In this document: positions 20,470-28,433 of the stretch, one piece after another | Layout: each line of letters starts with the position of its first letter | How positions within the stretch are numbered: the stretch's first letter is position 1 | IMG/VR virus record: IMGVR_UViG_3300044591_002232 | Coordinates: 185,821 to 249,820 of that record | Direction: 5' to 3' (one strand) | DNA length: 64,000 nt | Source: a virus | Made by a program: the position numbers and the translations under genes | The notes under the pieces: generated by a model | Databases searched by the model: none | What the model was told of the DNA's origin: nothing | The model's input: only the letters and a program-made list of their open reading frames with translations

Positions 20470-22176
20470 ATGAGACCAGTTAAAGCAGCCGATCTTCTTG
20501 AATTAGATAAACGTTTACAGACAGTGGTTCTTCAGTGCTACCCGATCCCTGAGCAGGTTATATATCAGGCGGCAAAGTGTGATTATTCTGAAACACCTAT
20601 TCATGAACAAGTAATTCCTTCTCCGGCTAAATGTGGTGAGTGGATTGTAGAAACTCTTTTGGCTAATGATAAGGGTCATTATGGAAGCGTAGAGCATCCA
20701 GCAATCACACTTTCTGTTTCTGGTTATGTTCATAGCGTAATGGTGCAGGCCAGAACTCATCGAGTCGGAGTTACTTTTGACTGCTTAGCAGGAGAAAGTT
20801 TAATTACCGTGAATAAAAGAAAAAAAGTAAAGACTACAACTATTTCTCAGTTGTATGAAATGTATACTAAAGGAGAAGAACTTCCTTTAGTCCGAAGTCT
20901 TAATGAAGATAGGGGTTATTTTGAATATTCAAAGATTGGAAAAGTATTTAAAAACACGGAAAAAGATCTATATCTAGTTACCCTAGATGATGGAAAGCAA
21001 CTAAAGTGCTCAATGGACCACCGAATTTTCACTGAAAATGGATGGCAGCGCCTTAAAGAACTTAGTGTAGGCGATAAGGTATCCTGTAATGGCGTATCTT
21101 TGGCCTTAATTGGTGAAGCCAGGGAAAAGTATACTAATCCAGTTTGGTTGGCGTCAGAATTAAAAACTAAGACGCCAATGCAAATATCTAAGGAACTAGG
21201 AGTCTCTTATGAGGTTATTAAAAAATATGCTTATAAATTTGGGTTAACCTGGGAAATTAGGAAGGACCATAATACTGGTAAAAAACTGGATACCTCTCAT
21301 TTTACCGAAGAGCAAAGAAAATTGCGAAAAGAAAATGCAATTAAAAATATTTCTAAGGCTCATGAAAAAATAGAAGAATGTGGTCATCCTGGTAGAAAAC
21401 ATCCGGATAATACAGAAGTCAGAGTTTATAATTGGCAAAAATATAACAAAGAAAATATTCTGGATCATCATGGAAGGATCTGCTCTAATTGCGGGGCAAC
21501 AACTAAACTTCATTGCCATCATAAAACACCTGTTAAAGAAGACATCAATCAAGCGTATAACATTGATAATTATGAGATCCTGTGCTCTAGTTGTCACGCT
21601 AAAGAACATAAGGCATTAAGGACACACTTTGTTTCAATTTCTTCAATTGAGTTTTTGCGGACTGATATTACTTATGATATTGAGGTTGATGGAAAATATC
21701 ATAATTTTGTTTGCGATGGAGTTGTGGTACACAATTGTCAATCTCAACGCTATACGGGTAAACGAGTATTAAAGGTTGTCAACGACGAACTTCCAGTTGA
21801 AGACGTTTTTTATATTCGTCCTCCAGGGTATTATACAAATCGTCAAGGTAAAAAATATGATTGGACCCTCGCTGACTATAATGATGAATTAGATTTCATT
21901 TATGAGGGGTGTAAGAGATACGCAGCAAAGTATGAAAAGGGGATGTGTGAAGAACACATCAGGGATTATCTCCCACAGGCAATTCGTCAAAACTTTGTAG
22001 TATCCTTTAACCTCAGGTCTGTTCTGCATTTTATGGATCTTCGGGCAAAGATGGACGCTCAATTAGAAATTCAGGCTCTTTGTGCCCAAATGGCGCCTCT
22101 TCTTGAAAAATGGGCTCCTAATGTCTGGAAGTATTATGAAGAAAAACGCCTACATAAAGGTAAATTAGCCCCATAA
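20470..22176 (+). CDS. thyX: Flavin-dependent thymidylate synthase ThyX containing an intein
   Basis: The 568-residue precursor is ThyX (250 residues) split by a 318-residue intein. The extein parts join as QARTHRVGVTFD plus CQSQRYTGKR, giving the ThyX signature (RHRxxSxNxxSxR-like; here RTHRVGVTFDCQSQRY). The insert is therefore in the most conserved site. Other ThyX features are EHPAITLSVSGYVHSVMVQA upstream, and QAIRQNFVVSFNLRSVLHFM plus DAQLEIQALCAQM downstream. The enzyme makes dTMP from dUMP with FAD and methylene-folate. I use ATG 20470; a TTG start 6 nt earlier is possible. It is typical of cyanophage nucleotide metabolism; activity depends on protein splicing. Confidence 0.93.
   Translation: MRPVKAADLLELDKRLQTVVLQCYPIPEQVIYQAAKCDYSETPIHEQVIPSPAKCGEWIVETLLANDKGHYGSVEHPAITLSVSGYVHSVMVQARTHRVGVTFDCLAGESLITVNKRKKVKTTTISQLYEMYTKGEELPLVRSLNEDRGYFEYSKIGKVFKNTEKDLYLVTLDDGKQLKCSMDHRIFTENGWQRLKELSVGDKVSCNGVSLALIGEAREKYTNPVWLASELKTKTPMQISKELGVSYEVIKKYAYKFGLTWEIRKDHNTGKKLDTSHFTEEQRKLRKENAIKNISKAHEKIEECGHPGRKHPDNTEVRVYNWQKYNKENILDHHGRICSNCGATTKLHCHHKTPVKEDINQAYNIDNYEILCSSCHAKEHKALRTHFVSISSIEFLRTDITYDIEVDGKYHNFVCDGVVVHNCQSQRYTGKRVLKVVNDELPVEDVFYIRPPGYYTNRQGKKYDWTLADYNDELDFIYEGCKRYAAKYEKGMCEEHIRDYLPQAIRQNFVVSFNLRSVLHFMDLRAKMDAQLEIQALCAQMAPLLEKWAPNVWKYYEEKRLHKGKLAP
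20782..21735 (+). mobile_element. Intein with HNH homing-endonuclease domain in ThyX
   Basis: The intein starts at Cys (block A, CLAGESLITV) and ends VVVHN just before Cys+1 of the C-extein. Block B is KQLKCSMDHRIFTENGW with the expected histidine; blocks F and G are TYDIEVDGKYHNFVCDGVVV followed by HN. Between the splicing halves lies a helix-turn-helix (TPMQISKELGVSYEVIKKYA) and an HNH domain with C-x2-C pairs: ICSNCGATTKLHCHHKTPV and ILCSSCHAKEH. The endonuclease looks intact, so the element may still be mobile by homing into intein-less thyX. Confidence 0.93.
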
Positions 22177-22181
22177 AACTT

Positions 22182-22346
22182 ATGAAATCCTATTGTATAA
22201 AAGACCATGAGACTGGTCGTGTTTTTAAGATTCTTCTGACCGAAGAAGAACTTTCAGAATTTCTGGCCGACAATCCAGAAATGGATGAATGCGTTGATTG
22301 CATCGAATGCGAAGACTCACCTAGTATAACTTTGGAGGATTATTGA
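22182..22346 (+). CDS. Small acidic protein with CxxC-type cysteines (54 aa)
   Basis: It starts 5 nt after thyX. The 54 residues begin MKSYCIKDHETGRVFKILLT and end with a cysteine group (ECVDCIECED), which could coordinate a metal. Its stop overlaps the next start (TGATG), so the two are probably coupled. No named family. Confidence 0.55.
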   Translation: MKSYCIKDHETGRVFKILLTEEELSEFLADNPEMDECVDCIECEDSPSITLEDY

Positions 22347-22600
22347 TGCCCACTTATCCGATTATTAACAAAGAAACAAAAGAACAAAAAGAGATTACTC
22401 TTTCTATTGACGAATGGGAAAAGTTTAAGGTCGAAAACCCCTTGTGGATCAGGGATTGGGGAGATCCACAAACTTGTCCTAATACGGCAGAAATTGGAGA
22501 ATGGCGCGACAAATTGAATCGGAAACATCCGTCATTTAATGAGGTTCTTAAAAAAGTAAAAAAAGCTGGCGGCATGAACGCAAGAATGGAAACTTTATGA
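22346..22600 (+). CDS. Conserved cyanophage protein upstream of phoH (84 aa)
   Basis: ATG 22346 overlaps the previous stop and GGAGG lies 7 nt before it. The sequence begins MPTYPIINKETKEQKEITLS, has the W-rich stretch NPLWIRDWGDPQTCP, and ends with NEVLKKVKKAGGMNA. A protein starting MPTYP(V/I)xNKETxE(Q/E)KE is standard in T4-like cyanophages close to phoH. The N-terminal pattern recalls small FmdB-like zinc ribbons, but the cysteines are missing. Function unknown. Confidence 0.75.
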   Translation: MPTYPIINKETKEQKEITLSIDEWEKFKVENPLWIRDWGDPQTCPNTAEIGEWRDKLNRKHPSFNEVLKKVKKAGGMNARMETL

Positions 22601-23370
22601 CAAGATCACGCGCTCACCGTAAATCCAGGCAACAAGCAAACATCCCACTAAACAAGAAAAAAACTCAATCCCCACTAATAACTCTTGATCATCTGGTCGA
22701 ACTCCAGCCATTAACAGAAAATCAAAAAAGACTTTTTTATTTTTATGATGAGGGCAAGAACATAGTGGCTCATGGATATCCGGGAACCGGAAAGTCGATT
22801 TCGTTAATTTACAAGGCCCTAGAAGAAGTCCTGGATCCATCGACTCCTTATAAAAAGGTAATTGTCGTAAGATCTACCGTTGCAACACGCGACATTGGAT
22901 TTCTCCCTGGATCAATTTCTGAAAAGATTGCAGAATTTGAAGTACCTTATAAGTATATGATCAAAAATCTTTTCGATTTTAATTCTGACGAAAAGTATGA
23001 GATGCTTTATGGGAACCTAAAGGCCCAGAAGAGTTTTTACTTTATGCCAACGAGTTTTATTCGTGGGATGACAATTGACGAGGCCGTTATAATTGTTGAT
23101 GAATTTCAGAATTTAACATATCATGAATTAGACAGTATCATTACACGAGTGGGTCTGGATAGTAAGATACATTTCAGTGGTGACATTGCCCAATCGGATC
23201 TTATAAAAAAATCAGAAAAAGACGGGGCCGCATTGTTCCTGAAGATTCTTGGTCAAATGGAATCTTTTGAGACGATTAATTTTGGTATTGATGATATTTG
23301 TAGGTCCTCTTTAGTTAAAGAGTATATTGTCGCAAAACACAAATTGGGGTTGTTTAATAATGCCATCTAA
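22597..23370 (+). CDS. phoH: PhoH-like P-loop ATPase
   Basis: The 257 residues carry Walker A GYPGTGKS at 60-67, Walker B IIVDEFQNL near 168, and the PhoH-like flanks VIVVRSTVATRDIGFLPGS and SKIHFSGDIAQ. The PhoH family is among the commonest cyanophage markers; the name derives from a phosphate-starvation gene, but the biochemical role is not settled (RNA-linked ATPase or helicase is suggested). A basic lead (residues 1-22) is typical of the phage type. The start overlaps the previous stop by ATGA. Confidence 0.92.
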   Translation: MTRSRAHRKSRQQANIPLNKKKTQSPLITLDHLVELQPLTENQKRLFYFYDEGKNIVAHGYPGTGKSISLIYKALEEVLDPSTPYKKVIVVRSTVATRDIGFLPGSISEKIAEFEVPYKYMIKNLFDFNSDEKYEMLYGNLKAQKSFYFMPTSFIRGMTIDEAVIIVDEFQNLTYHELDSIITRVGLDSKIHFSGDIAQSDLIKKSEKDGAALFLKILGQMESFETINFGIDDICRSSLVKEYIVAKHKLGLFNNAI

Positions 23371-24031
23371 ATTCGTACATAAATTAATCGAAGTTCCAAA
23401 ATTAGAAAGATTTCATGTGGATGGAAAAAGATTCTACAAGAAAGTAGATTCCGATGATCCAATGAATTTTATTTCTATTACCACAATTACTTCTAATTAT
23501 AGTAAAGAAAAGTTTGCTCTTTGGCGCAAAAAAATTGGAGAGGAACAGGCAAATAGGATCACTAAAAATGCTACTAATCGTGGCACCCAGATGCATAATT
23601 TAATTGAGCATTACCTCCACAATGAAGAACTTCCTAAATCCGCCCCACTTCCCAAACTTCTTTTTGATGTTGCAAAGCCGGAACTTAACAAGATAAATAA
23701 TATACTGGGTATTGAAATTCAGCTATATTCTGAATATTTTCAGGTCGCTGGCACAGCAGATCTTATTGCAGAATATGATGGTGTTCTCAGCATAATAGAT
23801 TATAAAACGAGCGAAAAACCAAAGCCACGCGAATGGATTGAAGGATATTTTGTACAAGCAACTGCATACGCACTGATGCTCTATGAACTCACCGGAATAA
23901 AAGCCAAACAATTACTAATCATAATGGCCTGTGAAAACGGAGAAGTAGAGGTTTATAAAGAAACAGATCTTAAAAAATACATTAAACTACTTAGAATTTA
24001 CATCGAGAAATTCAAAAAAGATCATGAATAA
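23360..24031 (+). CDS. PD-(D/E)XK exonuclease (RecB/Cas4-like)
   Basis: I start at ATG 23360, which overlaps phoH by 11 nt. The 223 residues show the nuclease order: RGTQMHNLIEHYL (the early His/Glu helix), FQVAGTADLIAEYDGVLSII (Asp), then DYKTSEKPKP (Asp-x-Lys), then QATAYALMLYELTG (the Q-x3-Y motif). Phage members are annotated as exonuclease and probably act in recombination or host DNA breakdown. It lies immediately before the gp33-gp59-gp32 group. Confidence 0.87.
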   Translation: MPSKFVHKLIEVPKLERFHVDGKRFYKKVDSDDPMNFISITTITSNYSKEKFALWRKKIGEEQANRITKNATNRGTQMHNLIEHYLHNEELPKSAPLPKLLFDVAKPELNKINNILGIEIQLYSEYFQVAGTADLIAEYDGVLSIIDYKTSEKPKPREWIEGYFVQATAYALMLYELTGIKAKQLLIIMACENGEVEVYKETDLKKYIKLLRIYIEKFKKDHE

Positions 24032-24299
24032 AGCAAAAGAATACAAAAAACAATTAGAAGAAGAACTCAAAAAGAGATTCCATTCCCCTGAAAAGTTCGC
24101 TCAAGAAATTGAACAACTTGTTCTAGAAAATGGGAATTATAATTATATCACCGCAATTGTTGAATATTGTGATGATAATGATATTGATCTGGAAATGGTT
24201 CCGAAACTTCTAACCAAACCACTGAAAGAAAAACTAAAGTGGAATGCGACTGAACTTAACTTTCTCAAGAAGACTTCTTTAGGAAGACTTCCGATTTGA
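24024..24299 (+). CDS. gp33: gp33-like late transcription coactivator
   Basis: A 91-residue protein whose C-terminal segment PLKEKLKWNATELNFLKKTS, then GRLPI, is the hallmark of cyanophage gp33. In T4, gp33 bridges the sliding clamp gp45 to RNA polymerase at late promoters together with gp55. Here the many (C/A)TAAATA late promoters in the window provide its presumed targets. It is followed by gp59 and gp32 as in T4. Confidence 0.85.
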   Translation: MNKAKEYKKQLEEELKKRFHSPEKFAQEIEQLVLENGNYNYITAIVEYCDDNDIDLEMVPKLLTKPLKEKLKWNATELNFLKKTSLGRLPI

Positions 24300-24303
24300 C
24301 CAC

Positions 24304-24332
24304 TTGACAAAATCCCAATGAGCGCCTATAAT
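24304..24332 (+). promoter_or_regulatory. Perfect-consensus sigma70 promoter inside the start of gp59
   Basis: TTGACA (24304-24309), a 17-nt spacer, TATAAT (24327-24332): consensus in every position. The -10 lies within codons 4-5 of the gp59 reading frame, so a transcript from it cannot contain that start codon. It is best placed to drive gp32. Confidence 0.75.
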
Positions 24333-24899
24333 GTCTACGAGACGTATCTGGCTCTTCGTCAGCATTTTACGAATCCAAATTATGACTATTTCCGGTATTC
24401 AGGAAAAGTAAAAACCAATATTGATTCCTTTAATAAAAGACGAGACAGATACTTTTTTGAAAAGCTCTCAAGAAAGAAAACCGAACCAGAGATTATAAAT
24501 TACTTTGTTTCAAACTTTATTCAATCTTCTGATCCTTCTAAAATGTGGGTCGGAGAACTCAAGACTAACGGAGACGAGAATTATTTAAACTGGAAAACTA
24601 GAACTCAGTCGCTTTCATATCGATTCAAACAAGAACTAAATATACTGACCGAAAAGCATCATCTCTACGAGGCATTGTTTTCAGAGAATGGATCTCATTC
24701 ACGAATTATTAAACAATATTTGGGGGGGAAGGTTTCAATCGAAACATTAGTGATTTTAGATGATCTAACATCTTTTATGAAGAAATTAAATGCTAATGAC
24801 GTTGTAGTTTCTTTGGTGATTCATAAGGTTAGAAAATATAGGCCATTTCTTTCTTATGATAAAGAGATCTTTATTCAAGAAATTCGGTCAAGATTATGA
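24318..24899 (+). CDS. gp59: gp59-like DNA helicase loader
   Basis: The 193 residues begin MSAYNVYETYLALRQHFTNP, then YDYFRYSGKVKTN and KRRDRYFFEKLSRK, matching the N-terminal HMG-like domain of T4 gp59, which has a comparable KRRDKYFFQKLS segment. The C-terminal half (QLNILTEKHHL-like region and SFMKKLNAND) is the helical domain. gp59 loads the gp41 helicase onto gp32-coated forks. Gene order 33-59-32 supports the call. A perfect promoter overlaps its first codons. Confidence 0.85.
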   Translation: MSAYNVYETYLALRQHFTNPNYDYFRYSGKVKTNIDSFNKRRDRYFFEKLSRKKTEPEIINYFVSNFIQSSDPSKMWVGELKTNGDENYLNWKTRTQSLSYRFKQELNILTEKHHLYEALFSENGSHSRIIKQYLGGKVSIETLVILDDLTSFMKKLNANDVVVSLVIHKVRKYRPFLSYDKEIFIQEIRSRL

Positions 24900-24903
24900 T
24901 TAT

Positions 24904-24924
24904 TTGTGGTTGGTAAACCACTCA
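24904..24924 (+). promoter_or_regulatory. Hairpin upstream of gp32
   Basis: GTGGTT (24906-24911) pairs with AACCAC (24916-24921) around a 4-nt loop, 42 nt before the gp32 start. T4 gp32 represses its own translation by binding structured leader RNA; a similar role here is only an inference. Confidence 0.35.
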
Positions 24925-24962
24925 AGAAAGTTTCCGGTGTTCCGTTATTTAAGTAAAAAAAC

Positions 24963-25883
24963 ATGGATTTTAAACAACTAAAAAAACAATCTTCTTTAGG
25001 TGGTCTGACTGATAAACTTCTTAAGGAAGCAGAGAAAATGGGGAATTCTTCTTCTGCTAAAGATGAACGAATTTTTTCTGTAGAAAGAGATAAGAGTGGA
25101 CTTGGGCTCGCAATCGTGAGATTTCTACCACCTCCAGCAGGAGAAGATGCGGCTTTTGTGAAACTTTATAATCATGGGTTTCAGGTGAACGGGAAGTGGC
25201 TTATAGAAAATTGCCCCACGAGTTTGGGTTTGCAATGTGCGATTTGTTCCAAAAATTCAGAATTGTGGGGCTCAGGCATTGATTCAAACAAAAAAATCGC
25301 TAGTCAGCGTAAGCGTAAACTGAGTTTTTATAGTAACATTTACATTGTCAAAAACCCGGCTGACCCTTCACTAGAAGGAAAAGTAATGCTCTTTAGGTAT
25401 GGCCAAAAGATTTTTGATAAAATTGTGAGCGCACTTAAGCCCGAATTTGAGGGTGACGAGGTTCTAGATCCATTTGATCTTTGGAATGGTGCTGATTTTA
25501 AGATAAAGGTCAAAACTGTGAAAGAATCTTCTGGGGCATCATATCCGAATTATGATGAAAGTTCTTTTATGTCGCCTTCCGCTCTGAGTGATGATGACGA
25601 AGAACTAGAAAGAATTTGGAAGCAGTGTTATTCTCTACAGGAACTTATTTCCCCTGATAAGTTCAAAAGCGAGGAAGAACTCCAAAAACGTCTAAATTTT
25701 GTTCTTGGTACTCCTTCACCTTCTGTTCAAAAACAAGAAGAAGAGGTTGAAGAACAATTTACACCATCAGATGTAAACATCACAAAAGAACTAGAGACTT
25801 CTTATAGGAGTTCTAAAGTTGCCGATGAGGATGAAATGGAAGAAGACGATGATCTGAGTCGGTTTCAAGAATTAGTTGGTTGA
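24963..25883 (+). CDS. gp32: gp32 single-stranded DNA-binding protein
   Basis: The 306 residues have all three T4 gp32 parts. A basic N-terminal segment (MDFKQLKKQSSLGGLTDKLL) serves cooperative binding. An OB-fold core has a zinc site built from H71, C84, C92 and C95 (ENCPTSLGLQCAIC). The C-terminal tail is strongly acidic (EDEMEEDDDLSRFQELV) and recruits replication proteins. gp32 coats ssDNA in replication and recombination. A near-perfect terminator with a TTCG loop follows 8 nt after the stop. Confidence 0.95.
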   Translation: MDFKQLKKQSSLGGLTDKLLKEAEKMGNSSSAKDERIFSVERDKSGLGLAIVRFLPPPAGEDAAFVKLYNHGFQVNGKWLIENCPTSLGLQCAICSKNSELWGSGIDSNKKIASQRKRKLSFYSNIYIVKNPADPSLEGKVMLFRYGQKIFDKIVSALKPEFEGDEVLDPFDLWNGADFKIKVKTVKESSGASYPNYDESSFMSPSALSDDDEELERIWKQCYSLQELISPDKFKSEEELQKRLNFVLGTPSPSVQKQEEEVEEQFTPSDVNITKELETSYRSSKVADEDEMEEDDDLSRFQELVG

Positions 25884-25892
25884 GTTCTATAT

Positions 25893-25915
25893 GGGCGCTC
25901 TTCGGGGCGCCTTTA
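25893..25915 (+). terminator. Rho-independent terminator after gp32 (TTCG tetraloop)
   Basis: GGCGCTC (25894-25900), loop TTCG, GGGCGCC (25905-25911), then TTT. Seven pairs with a very stable tetraloop. The late promoter-like TTAAATA at 25913-25919 follows at once. Confidence 0.85.
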
Positions 25916-25922
25916 AATAGTT

Positions 25923-26360
25923 ATGAATACACCAAGAATTTATGCTTACAAAATTACTTTTTTAGAAGTACCATACTATTACTATGGTGTTCATAAAGAG
26001 AAATTTTTTGATGAGTATTATATGGGCTCTCCTGATTCTGATAAAACCAAGTGGTGCTGGGATTTTTATACTCCAGAAAAGCAAATATTACAAGTATTCT
26101 CTAATGATGAATTTGGGTGGAGCGATGCCCAAAAAGTTGAGTATCGCATAATTAAATCAGTTTATAATTCGGACAAGTGGTGTCTTAATTTACATTGTGG
26201 GGCAACAATGTCTATAGAACAAAGAAGTAAAAATGCCGTTACTACCAATACTCAAAAATGGCAGTGTACTGTAACAGGGATTATTACAAACCCAGGTAGA
26301 CTTTCTCAAATTCAAAGATCTAAAGGAATCGACACCTCCAATCGAATAAGAATTCAATAG
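25923..26360 (+). CDS. GIY-YIG-like (putative homing endonuclease family) protein
   Basis: The N-terminal part resembles GIY-YIG domains: YAYKITFLEVPYYYYGVHKE (the paired Y-x-I and Y-G-V strands), DEYYMGSPDSDK, and a later helix with EYRIIKSVYN containing the family glutamate. Residues 112-145 include QCTVTGIITNPGRLS and GIDTSNRIRIQ, which look like a modular DNA-binding segment of phage endonucleases. The free-standing position after gp32 is typical of selfish endonuclease genes. The active-site arginine is not certain. Confidence 0.6.
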   Translation: MNTPRIYAYKITFLEVPYYYYGVHKEKFFDEYYMGSPDSDKTKWCWDFYTPEKQILQVFSNDEFGWSDAQKVEYRIIKSVYNSDKWCLNLHCGATMSIEQRSKNAVTTNTQKWQCTVTGIITNPGRLSQIQRSKGIDTSNRIRIQ

Positions 26361-26449
26361 GTCACCCCATAAACTAGCACACGGCTCATAAAATTCCACT
26401 CATCATCCTGTATAATAAGAACACTTACTAAACATAATTTACTCTTATA

Positions 26450-26477
26450 AAGAGGAGTCAAAAAACTCCTCTTTTTT
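26450..26477. terminator. Bidirectional terminator between converging genes
   Basis: AAGAGGAGT (26450-26458), loop CAAAAA, ACTCCTCTT (26465-26473) followed by TTTT; the other strand has a matching A/T-rich flank. It separates the plus-strand replication genes from the minus-strand baseplate genes. Confidence 0.85.
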
Positions 26478-27192
26478 AATGATTATAAATCCTAGTATTA
26501 TCTCCTCTCTTTAATTTCCTATCGATAAACTGAGTTCCGCCTTCTTTATAGGTCATAATCTCCTCAATATTCTCCAACAAAACGTTTAAATATCTGCCTT
26601 TAAGAATAAAAATTTCTCTTTTTCTTTCTTCTTTATTGATTTCGTAGTCATAATTAGTCACAGGTACTATAAAATCAGTTGAAGGAATAGTCTCGGTTCT
26701 TTCTAGACCTGCATCATAAAACTGGTAATATTGAATTCCTTCAATAACAACAAAATTTCCATTATCTTTCCAGGTTGGACTAATTCTTTTTCCTCCTTCT
26801 AAAATAGTTCTTCCTCTTGAGTCTTTGATTTCTGTGGTTTCATAATGATGAATCCCACTGTATAGATTTTCATAAGAACCATACTTTTCAAGCATCACTC
26901 GATCAAATATTTTTTGTGGCATTGGCCATTCATTTTGAACATTGATCATGTTATTTGAAAGAAAGATTACCCAATCAAGAGTTGCATCACCGTAGAATCT
27001 TGCGGCCAGATTGTCGGGTCTTTCGTCTCCTTTTATGATGTACTTCTCAAAGAAGACCACATCATTAAAGATCTCTTCAAAAATCTTTCCTCTTCTGAAG
27101 AAGTTTTTTATTTGAATGTAGTCATTGATTTTTGCGTCCTTTATGTTGCTTATGTAATCAAAATTAGGGACGTAGCTGAAGTAGTGGGCCAT
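26476..27192 (-). CDS. gp53: gp53-like baseplate wedge protein
   Basis: A 238-residue protein opening MAHYFSYVPNFDYISNIKDA, with YIQIKNFFRRGKI and a middle region containing ERPDNLAARFYGDATLDWVI and FLSNNMINVQNEWP. These match baseplate wedge gp53 of T4-like cyanophages; the YG(D/N)xxLDWVIxLxN motif is typical of contractile-tail wedge proteins. It belongs in the outer wedge, attached to the hub side of gp6/gp25. The gene shares one base with the upstream gp48 stop, so the two are coupled. Confidence 0.87.
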   Translation of the reverse strand: MAHYFSYVPNFDYISNIKDAKINDYIQIKNFFRRGKIFEEIFNDVVFFEKYIIKGDERPDNLAARFYGDATLDWVIFLSNNMINVQNEWPMPQKIFDRVMLEKYGSYENLYSGIHHYETTEIKDSRGRTILEGGKRISPTWKDNGNFVVIEGIQYYQFYDAGLERTETIPSTDFIVPVTNYDYEINKEERKREIFILKGRYLNVLLENIEEIMTYKEGGTQFIDRKLKRGDNTRIYNH

Positions 27193-28433
27193 TAGAATCC
27201 GATTGGGTGGTTATCGTTATAATCTACGTCATATATTGGATGAAGTTCTTTGAAGTTTAATGTCAAATTATACATGACCATTGTACTAATCGGTGTACCA
27301 TTGTTGTCAGTATCATTAAACGTGGTATATGATCCAAGAGGTGTATAATCAGTAGTACATGATTGAAGAGCACACATTTTTATTTTACCAATTGAAGGAT
27401 GGTCTGGTGTATTTTCGGCTAACTTATTTCCGGGATTTCCTGAAAGGTATTTAATCCTAAAGACATAAGGGGAATTTAAAAATATGTTTGAATCACTAGC
27501 TGTTCTTGGGGCCATGTTTTGTTTGAAAAATTTTATAATACTTTTAATTTTTGTCGCCTCTTCGTTATTTTTAGAAAACATAGAAAAGGAAAATGCAAAC
27601 TGTCTTAGTTGGGGACTTTGAAAGAGTAATTCAAGGTTGGGGTTGAAAATTCCGCCAGTTGTACGAGTTAATAGCCCACCGACTCCGATTGCTTGGCCCG
27701 CCAGATATGTTAAAGCCATGCTTCCGAATTCAGTACCTCTGGCCCAATCTATTAATTGTTTTGTTTGGTCCATTCCTGATCCACCCCCCTCACCTTGCAT
27801 AAATGACATAGAAATTCTGGCTAATTGCATTTGAAGAGTATTTAAACGGTCTTCAGTCCAGTCTGCTGAATTTGTGTCAGATATTTTTGTTATGGGTAGA
27901 TATACATATGGTTTTTTTTCAACTGCTTTGTAATTATCAAATTCTTTTCCTGGTTTTTGTACTGATAAATCTAAATTTTCTACTCTAATAGCCGCAGATT
28001 GTCCAACTCTTTCGGGGTCCGAAACGTTATCTCTTAAAAGACTTCTATTTTTATATTCCCATATACTAAATTGAATTCTATCCTGAGAATCACTCATGTT
28101 CGCTGGATACACCAAAATACTAGAATTTGATTTAAAATTAACTCCCCGTCCTAAACCTGTAGAAACTGGTGTTGATGAGATTTCTCGAACCGATCTACTT
28201 GAGGCTTGATTAGCGATCACCGATGATGTAGAAGAGCTTAAAGTGAGATTTTGGTTTTTTAGATAGTCATCTAAGGATTCCTTTGAGATGAGAGAAATGT
28301 TTTTAACATCCCTCTCGGTATTTTCAATTGTTTTAGGATCAAGTTTATCTAAAACTTCTGGAATAAGTTTTAATATACCATCATCCCCTATCTCCCCAAT
28401 TGTCACTAAATATCGTTTATTTTTACTGGCCAT
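27192..28433 (-). CDS. gp48: gp48-like baseplate tail tube cap protein
   Basis: 413 residues with a variable, Ser/Thr-rich first quarter followed by NSSILVYPANMSDSQDRIQF, PYVYLPITKIS, and the strongly conserved C-terminal part: QLRQFAFSFSMFSKNNEEAT, FFKQNMAPRT, FLNSPYVFRIKYL and YNLTLNFKELHPIYD. This is the fold of the tail-tube cap on which the tube starts, gp48 in T4. The end of the giant protein gene overlaps its start by 11 nt. Confidence 0.87.
   Translation of the reverse strand: MASKNKRYLVTIGEIGDDGILKLIPEVLDKLDPKTIENTERDVKNISLISKESLDDYLKNQNLTLSSSTSSVIANQASSRSVREISSTPVSTGLGRGVNFKSNSSILVYPANMSDSQDRIQFSIWEYKNRSLLRDNVSDPERVGQSAAIRVENLDLSVQKPGKEFDNYKAVEKKPYVYLPITKISDTNSADWTEDRLNTLQMQLARISMSFMQGEGGGSGMDQTKQLIDWARGTEFGSMALTYLAGQAIGVGGLLTRTTGGIFNPNLELLFQSPQLRQFAFSFSMFSKNNEEATKIKSIIKFFKQNMAPRTASDSNIFLNSPYVFRIKYLSGNPGNKLAENTPDHPSIGKIKMCALQSCTTDYTPLGSYTTFNDTDNNGTPISTMVMYNLTLNFKELHPIYDVDYNDNHPIGF

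Noticed and set aside
25913-25919. TTAAATA as a firm late promoter for the GIY-YIG-like gene
   Set aside because: It ends only 3 nt before the ATG, so the transcript would start at or after the start codon; I mention it but do not list it as a feature.
26411-26416. TATAAT before the converging terminator
   Set aside because: There is no -35 element at a suitable distance, and the only thing downstream is a terminator.
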